The notes: generated by a model from the sequence alone, not told the origin. Counted from the first letter of the stretch, positions 25,755 through 34,507 are shown. The stretch: 64,000 bases of DNA from Facklamia languida CCUG 37842 (GCF_000245795.1 NZ_JH601133.1:1189887-1253886); one strand, 5' to 3'. A program made the numbers and translations.

Positions 25755-26414
25755 ATGAAGAAGTATCAAATTCTTATCTGCGATGATGAACAAGCCATCA
25801 TCGACCTGCTCGTGCTCTATTTTGATTCGGACCTCTATCAGATTCATTCAGCTAATCAAGGACAAAGGGCTCTAGAGATACTAAAGAAGGAACCCATTGA
25901 TCTGGCGTTGATCGATATCATGATGCCCTCAATAAATGGGCTGGATTTGATTCGGTTGGTCCGAGATCAACTCGATATTCCCTTGATTATTATTTCCGCG
26001 CTTGATAGCTTAGAGGACAAGCTAAAGGGTTATGAAATCGGAGCGGATGATTATATCACGAAGCCTTTTGAACCGATGGAAGTCTTAGCCAAAGTGAAGA
26101 GCCGGTTGAAAAAGTCGACGGAACCAGACCATTATTTAGAAAGAGACGGGATTCTTTTAGACCTTCACTGCTGCCAAGTAAAAGTAGAGGATCATTTAGC
26201 AGATTTAACAAAAGTTGAGTTTGCTGTCCTTTATTTATTAATGAGTGAACCCATGCGGGTCTTCACTAAAGAACAAATTTATAAGGCTGGATGGGAAGAA
26301 GAGTATCTTTATAATGACAACTCTATTCGAGTCATCATGAATCGGCTGAGACAGATCGTGGGCGATGATCGGATAGAGACGATCCGAGGAATAGGGTATC
26401 GGTGGCGGTCATGA
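25755..26414 (+). CDS. OmpR/PhoB-family response regulator
   Basis: 219 residues. Receiver domain: ICDDEQ acidic pair, phospho-Asp in LIDIMMPSINGL, Thr/Ser in IISALDS, Lys in DYITKPFEP. Winged-helix output domain (about 125-218) with LTKVEFAVLYLLM and SIRVIMNRLRQIVGDDRIET, ending in the family's IRGIGYRW. The second of two adjacent ATGs is preferred because AGGAGG is 6 nt upstream of it. Overlaps the kinase gene by ATGA. Confidence 0.93.
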   Translation: MKKYQILICDDEQAIIDLLVLYFDSDLYQIHSANQGQRALEILKKEPIDLALIDIMMPSINGLDLIRLVRDQLDIPLIIISALDSLEDKLKGYEIGADDYITKPFEPMEVLAKVKSRLKKSTEPDHYLERDGILLDLHCCQVKVEDHLADLTKVEFAVLYLLMSEPMRVFTKEQIYKAGWEEEYLYNDNSIRVIMNRLRQIVGDDRIETIRGIGYRWRS

Positions 26415-27346
26415 AACGATTAAAGCAAAAGATTATACGTTCTTTCATCCTTCACACACTCTTACTCAGCTTCATTTTGGCTGTGATCAATGACGGGGTT
26501 GATTATTTCCTAGAGAGATACGTTCAAGACCTTGGAACAGCCTATCTCGTCTTAATGCTGGTCCTAAATCTTGTCCTATTCTGCATTGTTTTTGCTTTGG
26601 TAGGTCGATCTTTTTATCGAAGGATCAAAGTCTTTATCGACGATGAGGTCCATCAACAGGTCGCGCGGGAACATTTCTTATATTCTGCGATTGCCCATGA
26701 TTTAAAGACACCCATGACGGTTATTAAGGGTTATGCTCAGGCCTTGATGGACGATAAGATTGAAGAAGCCAAACAAAAAGAAATATATGGTATCATTCGG
26801 GAAAAAACCGACCATGCTGTTATTCTTTTGAATGATCTTCTCACCTATTCGCGTCTGCTTCATGCCACTTCCAATCTCCAAGAGGTGGTTGACCCCATTG
26901 ATCTATCTTCAGTGATCGTTCGTCTGATAGCAGATAATTACTGGATGATTGAAGAAAGAGCGATTCATTATGAACTGGATGTTGACGGGCAATTTGAATT
27001 CCCAATATTGGAAATGGACTTTTACCGAATCTGTGAGAATTTATTGGTAAATGCCATCAAGCATAATCCGCCAGGAACTTCCTTAAAATTCGGTATACAG
27101 GAAAGAGACAAGGAGCTTCTCATTTATCTAGCAGATTCTGGCAATGAAATTCAGGATGACCATCTCTTTGAAGCTTTTTATACTGGAGATAGCGCTCGTA
27201 CTGCTGGCAAGGGATATGGCCTTGGACTCGCAATTGTGTCTAAGTTGGTTGAGAAATACCATGGCAGCATTGGTTTTGAATCCCCCTATGACTCCTTCAC
27301 CAAGGCATTTATCGTACGATTTCCTAAGATAAATCAAAAAAGATAA
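26411..27346 (+). CDS. Sensor histidine kinase, short extracellular loop
   Basis: 311 residues. Two helices (about 10-30 and 45-67) are separated by only about 15 residues, which makes it an intramembrane-sensing kinase of the kind used to detect cell-wall antibiotics. HisKA domain with AHDLKTPMTVIKGYAQ (His about 96), N-box NLLVNAIKHNPPG, and G-boxes GYGLGLAIVSKLVEKYHG. Start at 26411 within the regulator's stop (ATGA overlap). The C-terminus precedes a strong terminator. Confidence 0.92.
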   Translation: MKRLKQKIIRSFILHTLLLSFILAVINDGVDYFLERYVQDLGTAYLVLMLVLNLVLFCIVFALVGRSFYRRIKVFIDDEVHQQVAREHFLYSAIAHDLKTPMTVIKGYAQALMDDKIEEAKQKEIYGIIREKTDHAVILLNDLLTYSRLLHATSNLQEVVDPIDLSSVIVRLIADNYWMIEERAIHYELDVDGQFEFPILEMDFYRICENLLVNAIKHNPPGTSLKFGIQERDKELLIYLADSGNEIQDDHLFEAFYTGDSARTAGKGYGLGLAIVSKLVEKYHGSIGFESPYDSFTKAFIVRFPKINQKR

Positions 27347-27396
27347 AACTATACTCATTTGAACATCATGTTAATAAATTGTTACTTTATAAAACT

Positions 27397-27444
27397 ACCA
27401 CCTTTCACTCAATTGGATGCAATCAGAGAGAAAGGTGGTTTTAA
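27397..27444 (+). terminator. Terminator of the hydrolase-TCS operon
   Basis: ACCACCTTTC (27397-27406) pairs perfectly with GAAAGGTGGT (27430-27439), followed by TTTT. Confidence 0.85.
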
Positions 27445-27629
27445 CTAATTTTAAATGATCTTTATATAACTTTATTGAGTTCGTTGATCAAAGAGTCTAA
27501 TAGTTAGTGTATTAGAGGATTTTCACTTAGCTGCATCAACCAGTCATATAAATGATTCTAACGGTTGTGGAGAGCATCAGATATTTTAGGATGATTCATA
27601 CATGTGGCATAATCAATCCACCAAAAAAT

Positions 27630-27660
27630 ATTGATATTTATCAATGTGTTTTGGTAAGAT
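27630..27660 (+). promoter_or_regulatory. arsR promoter with palindromic operator
   Basis: ATTGATA-TT-TATCAAT (27630-27645) is a perfect 16-bp palindrome that resembles ArsR operators of other Firmicutes. It contains the -35 hexamer TTGATA (27631-27636); TAAGAT (27655-27660) at 18 bp is the probable -10. Repressor binding would block the polymerase. Confidence 0.65.
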
Positions 27661-27687
27661 TGGCTTAGACATTGATATGTTTCGATA

Positions 27688-27706
27688 TGTCGAATTCAAA
27701 TCGACA
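27688..27706 (+). promoter_or_regulatory. Second inverted repeat in the arsR leader
   Basis: TGTCGA (27688-27693) and TCGACA (27701-27706) form a perfect inverted repeat ending 1 nt before the GGAGGG ribosome binding site of arsR, so it could be a second operator or an RNA hairpin limiting translation. Confidence 0.4.
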
Positions 27707-27722
27707 GGAGGGAAGAAGAGAA

Positions 27723-28022
27723 GTGGAATCGTATCGTGATTATGCTACCACCCTGAAGACCCTAGGGGAGGAGACGCGCTTAAAAATTATTGATATGTTG
27801 TCCTGCGGTGAAATGTGTGCGTGTGATATTCTAGAAAAATTAAATATCTCCCAGTCAACTTTAAGCTATCATATGAATTTATTGAATAAAAGTGAACTCG
27901 TTAATGCGAGAAAAGAAGGGTCCTGGATGCGTTATACTTTAAATGAGACAACATTCAACGACTTAAAATCATTTATCGAGAGCATGACCACTGAAAATAA
28001 GGATTGTATTTGTCATAAATAA
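27723..28022 (+). CDS. arsR: ArsR-family metalloid-responsive repressor
   Basis: 99 residues. Winged helix with the metalloid-binding motif in helix 3: LSCGEMCACDILEKL, the ELCVCDL-type CxC of classic ArsR proteins. Recognition helix STLSYHMNLLNKSELV, wing RKEGSWMRYTL, and a Cys pair near the end (DCICHK). The start is taken as GTG at 27723, 10 nt behind AGGAGGG; an in-frame ATG at 27672 lies inside the promoter region. It represses its own operon until arsenite or antimonite binds. Confidence 0.92.
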   Translation: MESYRDYATTLKTLGEETRLKIIDMLSCGEMCACDILEKLNISQSTLSYHMNLLNKSELVNARKEGSWMRYTLNETTFNDLKSFIESMTTENKDCICHK

Positions 28023-28039
28023 AGAATGAGGGGATAAAG

Positions 28040-28468
28040 ATGGTAAGAGTTAAAGTTGCCTTTGTCTGTGTTCATAATGCTTGTCGGAGTCAAATTGCAG
28101 AAGCGCTAGCCAAAAAATGGGGGAGCGATACGTTAGAGGTTTATTCAGCCGGCACTGAATTGAAGGATCAGATTAACCAAGATGCCGTTCGATTGATGAA
28201 AAAGCTGCATCAAATTGATATGGAGGAGACACAAAAACCAAAGTTAATCACTGAGATTCCTCCTGTTGATTATGTCATTACGATGGGGTGTAATGTGGCT
28301 TGTCCAAATCTACCCTATAAGCATCAGCGCTTTGACTGGGGTCTAGAAGATCCAAGTGGTAAAGAAGATGCCGCTTACGTCAGCGTGATCCATCAAATTC
28401 AAGAGGAAGTGCTTCGGTTAATTGAAGAAATAAAAAATAAAGGAGACTATTGTTATGAAAAACAATAA
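28040..28468 (+). CDS. arsC: Arsenate reductase, thioredoxin-coupled (low-molecular-weight phosphatase fold)
   Basis: 142 residues. P-loop CVHNACRSQ (Cys about 10, CX5R), the redox cysteines in MGCNVACP (around 84-91), and DWGLEDPSG with the general acid Asp. This is the Bacillus/Staphylococcus type of ArsC, which reduces arsenate to arsenite using a three-cysteine relay and thioredoxin. It follows arsR by 17 nt. Arsenite export by the following acr3 is lost, so reduction alone may no longer protect the cell. Confidence 0.93.
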   Translation: MVRVKVAFVCVHNACRSQIAEALAKKWGSDTLEVYSAGTELKDQINQDAVRLMKKLHQIDMEETQKPKLITEIPPVDYVITMGCNVACPNLPYKHQRFDWGLEDPSGKEDAAYVSVIHQIQEEVLRLIEEIKNKGDYCYEKQ

Positions 28469-28621
28469 AGAAATCAGTTTTTTGAGCGTCACCTGACCGT
28501 TTAGCTACTGATATGTATGTTTGTCGGAGTGACGATTGGAACTTTTCTGCCTCAAATTCCAAATACCTTAGCTCATTATAAATTTTATAATGTTTCAATT
28601 CCAACAACCATTCTACTTTGT
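28455..28621 (+). pseudogene. acr3: Remnant of an Acr3-type arsenite efflux permease
   Basis: An ATG at 28455, behind AAGGAG and overlapping arsC by 14 bp, opens MKNNKEISF. A one-base shift in the T-run near 28478 joins it to ERHLTV, a TAG where a Trp codon is expected, and then MFVGVTIGTFLPQIPNTLAHYKFYNVSIPTTIL, the N-terminal helix and conserved SIP region of Acr3 permeases. The likeness stops near 28621; about 300 residues are missing. The rest of the reading frame up to 28723 is unrelated sequence ending near a terminator. Confidence 0.8.
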
Positions 28622-28675
28622 CAGAATAGCCAATTCAATGAGTCAAAAGTTTCAAAATTAATTAAAGGATTCAAA

Positions 28676-28705
28676 GGGCAGCCATTTTACAGGGCTGCTC
28701 TTTTT
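28676..28705 (+). terminator. Terminator after the arsenic cluster
   Basis: GCAGCC (28678-28683) pairs with GGCTGC (28693-28698), followed by TCTTTTTC. Confidence 0.8.
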
Positions 28706-28800
28706 CTGTTGGGAAGTCCCTAAATAATGCATCACTTTCGTATATAATATTTATGAGGACTGATAGTACAATGAAAGTAAGTTTCTGCGAAAGGAGGAAG

Positions 28801-28866
28801 ATGATGCATACTAAGATTAACCAGATGATTGAAGACCACTATGGCTTCACATCAGTGGGGTCCTGA
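28801..28866 (+). pseudogene. Short N-terminal stub with strong ribosome binding site
   Basis: AAAGGAGGAAG precedes ATGATG, and TATAAT lies at 28743-28748, yet the frame stops after 21 codons (MMHTKINQMIEDHYGFTSVG and one more). In another frame the following bases read DERFNVVYHEN before a stop. This looks like the start of a gene cut by a frameshift and a deletion. Its family was not recognised; it could also be a genuine short peptide. Confidence 0.3.
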
Positions 28867-28930
28867 TGAGAGATTCAATGTGGTCTATCATGAAAATTAA
28901 GTCCTTAATCAAGATCTTAGACTAAATAAA

Positions 28931-28974
28931 AAAGACACAGCCTTTTATCAGTTCGACAAGGGCTGTGTCTTTTT
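28931..28974. terminator. Bidirectional terminator
   Basis: AAAGACACAGCC (28931-28942) pairs perfectly with GGCTGTGTCTTT (28961-28972), with A- and T-runs outside. It serves the minus-strand gene that ends at 29004 and any rightward transcript. Confidence 0.85.
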
Positions 28975-29003
28975 AGTTAAGTGAGGGCGATGTGTGTCAA
29001 CTC

Positions 29004-30029
29004 CTAATTTGAAAAATCAATCTTCATATCCGAATCCTTAATGAGCCGGTACTTGTAGAGAATTTTGTAGGTGATGTAGGAGATTAGGGCAGGCAAGATG
29101 AAATGAAGAAGGGCGATGGCGAGTAAAGTAGAAGAGAGATCCGAATGGGGGGCCATCTCCGACAGGGTTGCAATTTGGCCAACCAAGCCGCTAGTCCCCA
29201 TGCCGGCACCGAGAGGGGAATTTTCCAATTTAAAGACCATAGTCGCTAAGGGTGCGATGATCACACTGGCCAGACTAGGAGGCAACCAGATCCAGGGGTT
29301 TTTAAGGATGTTACCGACTTGAAACATGCTTGTGCCAAGTCCTTGAGCCAGTAAGCCATCCAGTCCGTTATCCTTATAGGAGATGACCGCAAAGCCAATC
29401 ATCTGAGAGGAGCAGCCAACTGTAGCGGCCCCAGCTGCCAGGCCATTGAGGCCTAGCATCATACAGATTGCGGCTGAAGAGATCGGCATGGTGAGTGCCA
29501 TTCCAATAAGAAGTGAGACGAGGATTCCCATCAGGAAGGGATTCAGATTGGTCGCATGGATGATTAATTCACCTAAAGATTGGGTCATGCGACCGATGGG
29601 AGCTCCGATGAAATCGCCCAGTAAGACACCCGTTAAAAGGGTGAAGGCGGGGGTTAGAATGATGTCAAGCTTGGTCTCTTTGGAGATGATTTTAGCGAGT
29701 TCAATCGCAATGATACTCGAGAGATAGACACCGATGACCCCACCGCTCTCATAGGCGCTCAGGCCCACAACGGGAATGGCGAGGAGGATCAAGCGGTCGG
29801 CTTTTAGGCTAAGCGCGATGGCTACAGCAATCGCTGGTCCAGCACTTAACTGAGCTAAAGGAAAGAGACGGTCTGTTAGGAAAGGTATGTCAAAGACATT
29901 TCCAATAGAGTTGAGGATGGTGCCCACTAGTAAGGTCGCGAACAAGCCAAATGCGACCGATCCTAAGGCATCGACTAGGTATGTTTTAGCAGATAAATGA
30001 ATATTTTTTCTCTTTAAAAATGCTTTCAT
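29004..30029 (-). CDS. PfoR/PTS_EIIC_2-family membrane protein
   Basis: 341 residues, about ten helices, with LFPLAQLSAGPAIAVAIALS and SLKADRLILLAIPVVGLSAY, TMPISSAAICMMLG and NPWIWLPPSLASVIIAP, which match the PfoR-like group also called PTS_EIIC_2. The name recalls a regulator of perfringolysin in Clostridium, but the sequence is that of a transporter-like IIC protein without IIA or IIB partners. The substrate is unknown. Monocistronic; starts behind AAGGAGCTC. Confidence 0.8.
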   Translation of the reverse strand: MKAFLKRKNIHLSAKTYLVDALGSVAFGLFATLLVGTILNSIGNVFDIPFLTDRLFPLAQLSAGPAIAVAIALSLKADRLILLAIPVVGLSAYESGGVIGVYLSSIIAIELAKIISKETKLDIILTPAFTLLTGVLLGDFIGAPIGRMTQSLGELIIHATNLNPFLMGILVSLLIGMALTMPISSAAICMMLGLNGLAAGAATVGCSSQMIGFAVISYKDNGLDGLLAQGLGTSMFQVGNILKNPWIWLPPSLASVIIAPLATMVFKLENSPLGAGMGTSGLVGQIATLSEMAPHSDLSSTLLAIALLHFILPALISYITYKILYKYRLIKDSDMKIDFSN

Positions 30030-30184
30030 GATGAGCTCCTTATTTGATTCTTACTGACTATTATAGTACAAAAGACTACTCGAAGGGTGGGAATTCCCTT
30101 GATTAGTGATTTTCTTCTTTTCTGGATTTTCTCTTTAGGGTTGCCAGAATGAGGCCTTAATCCTGCTTGTCAGTGAATCTCCAA

Positions 30185-30230
30185 AGAAAAACCCGCACGA
30201 ACTGGTAGAAAGCCAAGTTCTGTGCGGGTT
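30185..30230 (-). terminator. Terminator of the CstA-family gene
   Basis: On the minus strand AACCCGCAC/GTGCGGGTT plus GAACT/AGTTC form a long stem (30190-30230), followed by TTTTTC. Confidence 0.82.
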
Positions 30231-30265
30231 GATTTTGATTCAAAAACGGGGAACCTTCGATGAGG

Positions 30266-31738
30266 TTAAGTATTAGGAGTTGTGATCGGAAGGTGGTCAT
30301 TGAGAAGAGGGGAGTCCGATGGCAATTCCTGAATCTTATGGCTGCCCGTATAATATAAGAGGCCGAGTAGACCCAGGGAGACTGCTAGGGACAAGCCATA
30401 GCAGAGTGGGGTAAGGCCAAGATTTAAGCCAATGGGTTCACTCAAGATATATACCACACAAGCGTAGAGCATGAAGATGCCAGGAATTAGGGTCACCATA
30501 AAGTTGCGTCCCTTTAAGCGCAAGTACCGGGTTGAAACGAAAAGTGAGATAACTGCTGTCACTTGGTTGGCCCAGTTAAAGTAACGCCAGAGGGCGTTAA
30601 AGTCCATCAGGGTTAAGATAAAGGAAATCACAAAGATTGGTATCGTTAGGATTAAGACATTGCGAATCTTGTTTTGGGGTAGGTGGATATACTCTGCCAC
30701 AATGTTTCTTAAGGAACGGAAGGCGGATAAACCAGAAGAGATGGGAAGGACAATGACGCCAAGAATTGCCAGGAAACCAAAGACTGAACCTAAAAGCATG
30801 TAGGATACTTGGTTAACGACGGCTGACGGGGTTCCTTGAGCAATGAGTTGGCTGAGCGTTTGGCCATCAAAGAGGGTCATGGAAGCAGCAGCCCAAATCA
30901 TGGCGATGACCCCTTCACCGATCATCATACCATAGAATACCGGACGACCTCCCTTTTCAGACTTCATGGTTCGTGCAACCATTGGGGACTGGGTAGCATG
31001 GAAGCCGGATAAGGCTCCACAGGAGACGGTGAAGAAGAGAGCTGGAAAGATTGGCGTTCCATTGACATTTTCTAAGTAGAGATTAGCAGATGTTAACTCT
31101 GGTAATGGCTTCCCTTGGAAGAGCAGCATGATACCGATGGCCACTGTTGATACGATGAGGATTGCACCAAATATGGGGTAGATCTTACCCATGGTCTTAT
31201 CAATCGGTAAGAAGGTTGAAACGAAATAATAGATAAAGATCAATCCCGTAATCATTCCGACTGATAACCAAGAAGGTGTGAAGTTAGAAATTAAATTGGC
31301 AGGTGAAATCACGAAGACGGTTCCGACCAAGAGTAAGAGAATAATCGCAAAGATATTTACGACATGCTTGACAGGTTTACCAATGTACTTGCTGGTCAGT
31401 TCTGGTAAGTGGGCACCGTTGTTGCGTAAGGAGATCATGCCGATCATATAGTCATGAACAGCTCCACCGAAGATACAACCGATCACAATCCAGACATAAG
31501 CCACAGGACCATAGAGGGCTCCCATGATGGGACCAAAGATTGGACCCGTTCCCGCAATGTTTAAGAGCTCAATGATGGCATTCTTCCACCGAGGCATGGG
31601 AACAAAGTCCATGTTGTCCCGTAGCACTTCAGCTGGTGTCTTGCGGTCTGGCTCAATTTGAAAGTTTGCTTCGATAAATCGTCCATAGATTACATAGCCA
31701 ATAATTAAAAGACCAATTCCACCTAATAGGGAAATCAT
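30266..31738 (-). CDS. CstA-family carbon starvation / pyruvate transporter
   Basis: About 490 residues and about 14 helices. The N-terminal CstA core reads MPRWKNAIIELLNIAGTGPI, GPIMGALYGPVAYVWIVIG and GGAVHDYMIGMISLRNNGAH, hallmarks of CstA and BtsT (YjiY), proton-coupled pyruvate or peptide uptake proteins. It is shorter than the roughly 700-residue enterobacterial CstA, as is usual in Firmicutes. The third of three nearby ATGs is preferred because GGAAAGG is directly next to the first. It is encoded next to a LytS/LytTR two-component system, the BtsSR arrangement. Confidence 0.87.
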   Translation of the reverse strand: MISLLGGIGLLIIGYVIYGRFIEANFQIEPDRKTPAEVLRDNMDFVPMPRWKNAIIELLNIAGTGPIFGPIMGALYGPVAYVWIVIGCIFGGAVHDYMIGMISLRNNGAHLPELTSKYIGKPVKHVVNIFAIILLLLVGTVFVISPANLISNFTPSWLSVGMITGLIFIYYFVSTFLPIDKTMGKIYPIFGAILIVSTVAIGIMLLFQGKPLPELTSANLYLENVNGTPIFPALFFTVSCGALSGFHATQSPMVARTMKSEKGGRPVFYGMMIGEGVIAMIWAAASMTLFDGQTLSQLIAQGTPSAVVNQVSYMLLGSVFGFLAILGVIVLPISSGLSAFRSLRNIVAEYIHLPQNKIRNVLILTIPIFVISFILTLMDFNALWRYFNWANQVTAVISLFVSTRYLRLKGRNFMVTLIPGIFMLYACVVYILSEPIGLNLGLTPLCYGLSLAVSLGLLGLLYYTGSHKIQELPSDSPLLNDHLPITTPNT

Positions 31739-31875
31739 CTTCATCATCCTTTCCTTGATTGAATACTTGGTTTTCTCTTATCGCTAGTATAACTAAGAAA
31801 GGAATGTAAAGAGGATATTTCGATGAGATGCACATATTATGGGTTGAAATGGTCATTATGCATAAGTGAAATCGG

Positions 31876-32619
31876 TTAGATTCCGATCTTGTTGCGGAAA
31901 TCGTCCAGATAAGACCGGCTGACAGGGACTTTAATATTGCCTGTTAGGGTGACTTGGTAGGTCCGGTTGAACCAGGGCTGGATCTCCTTGATATGGTTGC
32001 GATTCAGGATAAAGGACCGGTGGGTTCGAATGAAGTCGTCAGCAGGAAGCTGACTTTCTAAGTCTTTTAAGGTTTTTTGTGTGGTAAAGACCTGGTTGGG
32101 TGTGTGGATTTCAACGAGGCCTTGGCGCGCTTCCAGGACAACCATCTCCGCAAAATTCAAGACATGGATCCGGTCGTCTCCTTGAATAGGCAGGCTGACC
32201 CATTTGCTTGATGGGAGGGGCTTGGGGGACACTTTGCGAGGGGACTTGTCTAATTCAGCCAGTGCCCGGTCGAGAACTTGAGCCACCCGTTCATCTTCAA
32301 AGGGTTTGAGCAGGTAATCTTGGGCTTGGACTTCAAAGGCTTTGACCGCATAGTCATCAAAGGCAGTCGCGAAGATGACCAGCGGCTTTTGATTCAAGTG
32401 AGAGAGAGAATCCAGCAGTTCCACCCCCTGCTCATCTTGAAGTTGCATGTCGAGAAAGATGAGGTCAATCTTTTGGCTGATCAAGCAGTTTAAGGCCTCC
32501 TTAATGGAGCTGGCTTCATGAATTTCGAGATCTTCCCGATGGGTGGTGAGCAAGTAGCTGAGCTCATTGCGTGCTAAGGCCTCATCATCTACGAGTAGGA
32601 TCTGGGTTGCTTTCGTCAT
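31876..32619 (-). CDS. LytTR-family response regulator
   Basis: 247 residues. Receiver domain with LLVDDEALARNE and LIFLDMQLQDEQGVELLD, Lys in DYLLKPFEDERVAQV, and a C-terminal LytTR DNA-binding domain (about 145-245) with VLEARQGLVEIHT, DFIRTHRSFILNRNHIKEIQ and KVPVSRSYLDDFR. The start at 32619 is preferred to an ATG 90 nt upstream, which would lie inside the kinase gene and add a non-homologous tail. It overlaps the kinase gene by 35 bp. Probable activator of the adjacent CstA-family gene. Confidence 0.92.
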   Translation of the reverse strand: MTKATQILLVDDEALARNELSYLLTTHREDLEIHEASSIKEALNCLISQKIDLIFLDMQLQDEQGVELLDSLSHLNQKPLVIFATAFDDYAVKAFEVQAQDYLLKPFEDERVAQVLDRALAELDKSPRKVSPKPLPSSKWVSLPIQGDDRIHVLNFAEMVVLEARQGLVEIHTPNQVFTTQKTLKDLESQLPADDFIRTHRSFILNRNHIKEIQPWFNRTYQVTLTGNIKVPVSRSYLDDFRNKIGI

Positions 32620-34375
32620 GAGCGATCTTTCCTTTCTCTTTAGGGATTCGAATGGTGAAGGATGTGCCTTGAGGGCTGGTCTGAATGGCCAAGGAATGTT
32701 GAGGGCCATAGAGACCCATCAATCGCTTGTTAAGATTTTCAATGGCAGTACCCGACCCTTGGCTCTCACTGATAGCTTCCTTGCCCAGTCGGCTGATGAT
32801 CGCGTCGGAAATCCCAAGGCCATTATCTTGGACCTTAATTTGGATAAGCTGGTCTTGGTCCAGGATTTCGACTCGAATCTGATTGTCTTTGGGCCGACTG
32901 CCGAAGGCATGTTTAATGGCATTCTCGACTAGGACTTGGATGATGAAAGGGGGGACTCGAATCATCTCGAGGCCTGGATCCATTTGGAAGTCGACTTGGA
33001 AACGGTCAGGAAACCGGGTTTGTTCAATTTCAAGGTAGTTTTGAACATATTGGAGTTCTTCCGTTAAGGGGATTTGCGTCTCGCGGTGGCCCTTAATATT
33101 TGATCGGAAGTAGTTACTTAACTTGCTTAAAAGTTGACGGGCCTGGTCCGGGTCGGTTCGAATCACAGCGCGAATGGTATTCATGGCATTGAAGAAGAAG
33201 TGGGGATTGACTTGCCCTTGTAACGACCGTAATTCTGCTTCTTTGAGGAGGGCCTTCTGCCTCTGGGCAATTCCCAGTTGGAGCTGGGTGGAGAAGATGG
33301 CGCCCAGTCCCGTTGCCCAATTCTCCTTTTCTTGGGTGAGTTGGTTCTCGTCGTCAAAGTAGAATTTCAAGGTTCCTGCGACCGTGTCTTCTGTCTTAAG
33401 CGGAACAATAATGCCAGCCTTGAGTGGGCATCCAGGATGGTGGCAGCCAATATCATCAGGGTCCAAGGCGAGGTGGGTCTGACCTGTGTCAATGGAGGTA
33501 TAAGATAAGTTGGTCTGCAAGGGCATTCCCACCAGGTGGTGGTCACTGCCAGCCCCGATGAAGGCCAAAATCTCCTTCTGGTCCGTGATTGAAACGGCTG
33601 CGATTTTCATGGTTTGGTAAATTAGTTGAGCCGCTTTTTGGGCGGTCTCCTGATTGAGACCATCGTGGAAGAGGGAGAAGGTTTGCTGGGTCAAGTTTAA
33701 GACGTCTTCTGTTTGGACGGCTTTCAAAGAGTCTTCATGCCGCAAGCTTTGCCGGATAATGGCTAAGAAGAGGTAGAGCCCCAAACTATTAATCAGAGCC
33801 ATAGGGAGGGCGATCAGTTGGATGAGAGCGAGGGCTTCTTGACTATCCCAGGCCAAGAGGTAGATACAGATAATTTGTACGCCTTCAAGTACCAGCCCCG
33901 TTAAGCCTCCTATGGCGGGTTGAGGGAGTTCACTTTTATGAATGAAGTGGCGACCAATCAGACCGGAGGCAATCCCGGTTAGTGAAGAAGAAATTAGATA
34001 GGTCAAGGGGCTGAGCCCACCTTGTAAGAAGCGAAGGATTCCTGTTGTGATTCCGACAATTCCGCCGACCCAAGGACCTCCAATTAACCCTGCCACGGAA
34101 ATGGAGAGGACCCGGGAATTGGCAATCACGGCATCATCAGGCAGTTTCAAGGAGAAACTGGAAAGCGTGAGATGGGGGACTTGAACCACCACACCCGATA
34201 GGTTGGAGAAAAATCCAAAGATCAAGAAGACCAAAGTTAGAATGACGATCGACCGTTTCTGGTCACGTTGGGAGAGGGGGGCCTTGAGAAAGGTAAAGTT
34301 CATCAAGATATAGGCAAATAGGAGCATCAGAGCAGTTCGTTCGAGTAAAAGCATGAATAAAGTTAACATGGACAT
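32585..34375 (-). CDS. LytS/BtsS-type sensor histidine kinase
   Basis: 596 residues. An N-terminal 5TMR-LYT membrane domain (about 1-200, with NSRVLSISVAGLIGGPWVGG and GGLSPLTYLISSSLTGIASG), a GAF-like domain (about 220-360) that contains a Cys/His cluster DDIGCHHPGCPLKAG, then the LytS-type kinase with QGQVNPHFFFNAMNTI (phospho-His about 395) and a HATPase domain with VENAIKHAFG and GSGTAIENLNKRL. In E. coli the related BtsS binds pyruvate in its membrane domain. First gene of a kinase-regulator pair next to a CstA-family transporter. The start was taken at 34375, behind AAAGGATGG. Confidence 0.92.
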   Translation of the reverse strand: MSMLTLFMLLLERTALMLLFAYILMNFTFLKAPLSQRDQKRSIVILTLVFLIFGFFSNLSGVVVQVPHLTLSSFSLKLPDDAVIANSRVLSISVAGLIGGPWVGGIVGITTGILRFLQGGLSPLTYLISSSLTGIASGLIGRHFIHKSELPQPAIGGLTGLVLEGVQIICIYLLAWDSQEALALIQLIALPMALINSLGLYLFLAIIRQSLRHEDSLKAVQTEDVLNLTQQTFSLFHDGLNQETAQKAAQLIYQTMKIAAVSITDQKEILAFIGAGSDHHLVGMPLQTNLSYTSIDTGQTHLALDPDDIGCHHPGCPLKAGIIVPLKTEDTVAGTLKFYFDDENQLTQEKENWATGLGAIFSTQLQLGIAQRQKALLKEAELRSLQGQVNPHFFFNAMNTIRAVIRTDPDQARQLLSKLSNYFRSNIKGHRETQIPLTEELQYVQNYLEIEQTRFPDRFQVDFQMDPGLEMIRVPPFIIQVLVENAIKHAFGSRPKDNQIRVEILDQDQLIQIKVQDNGLGISDAIISRLGKEAISESQGSGTAIENLNKRLMGLYGPQHSLAIQTSPQGTSFTIRIPKEKGKIAHDESNPDPTRR

Positions 34376-34507
34376 AGCAACACCATCCTTTAGATCGGTC
34401 ATTGTTCTCATTATACCCTTCTTATGAAAGATAGGTAAGGCGTATTAAATTGGATAACCAACCATCTATTCTTATAAGGCATCTGAACTGAGTGAATCCT
34501 ATCGAAA

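Larger units (their letters stand above)
27445..27722. other. Promoter region of the arsenic operon
   Basis: Contains no gene. The promoter and operator elements are described separately. Confidence 0.5.
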
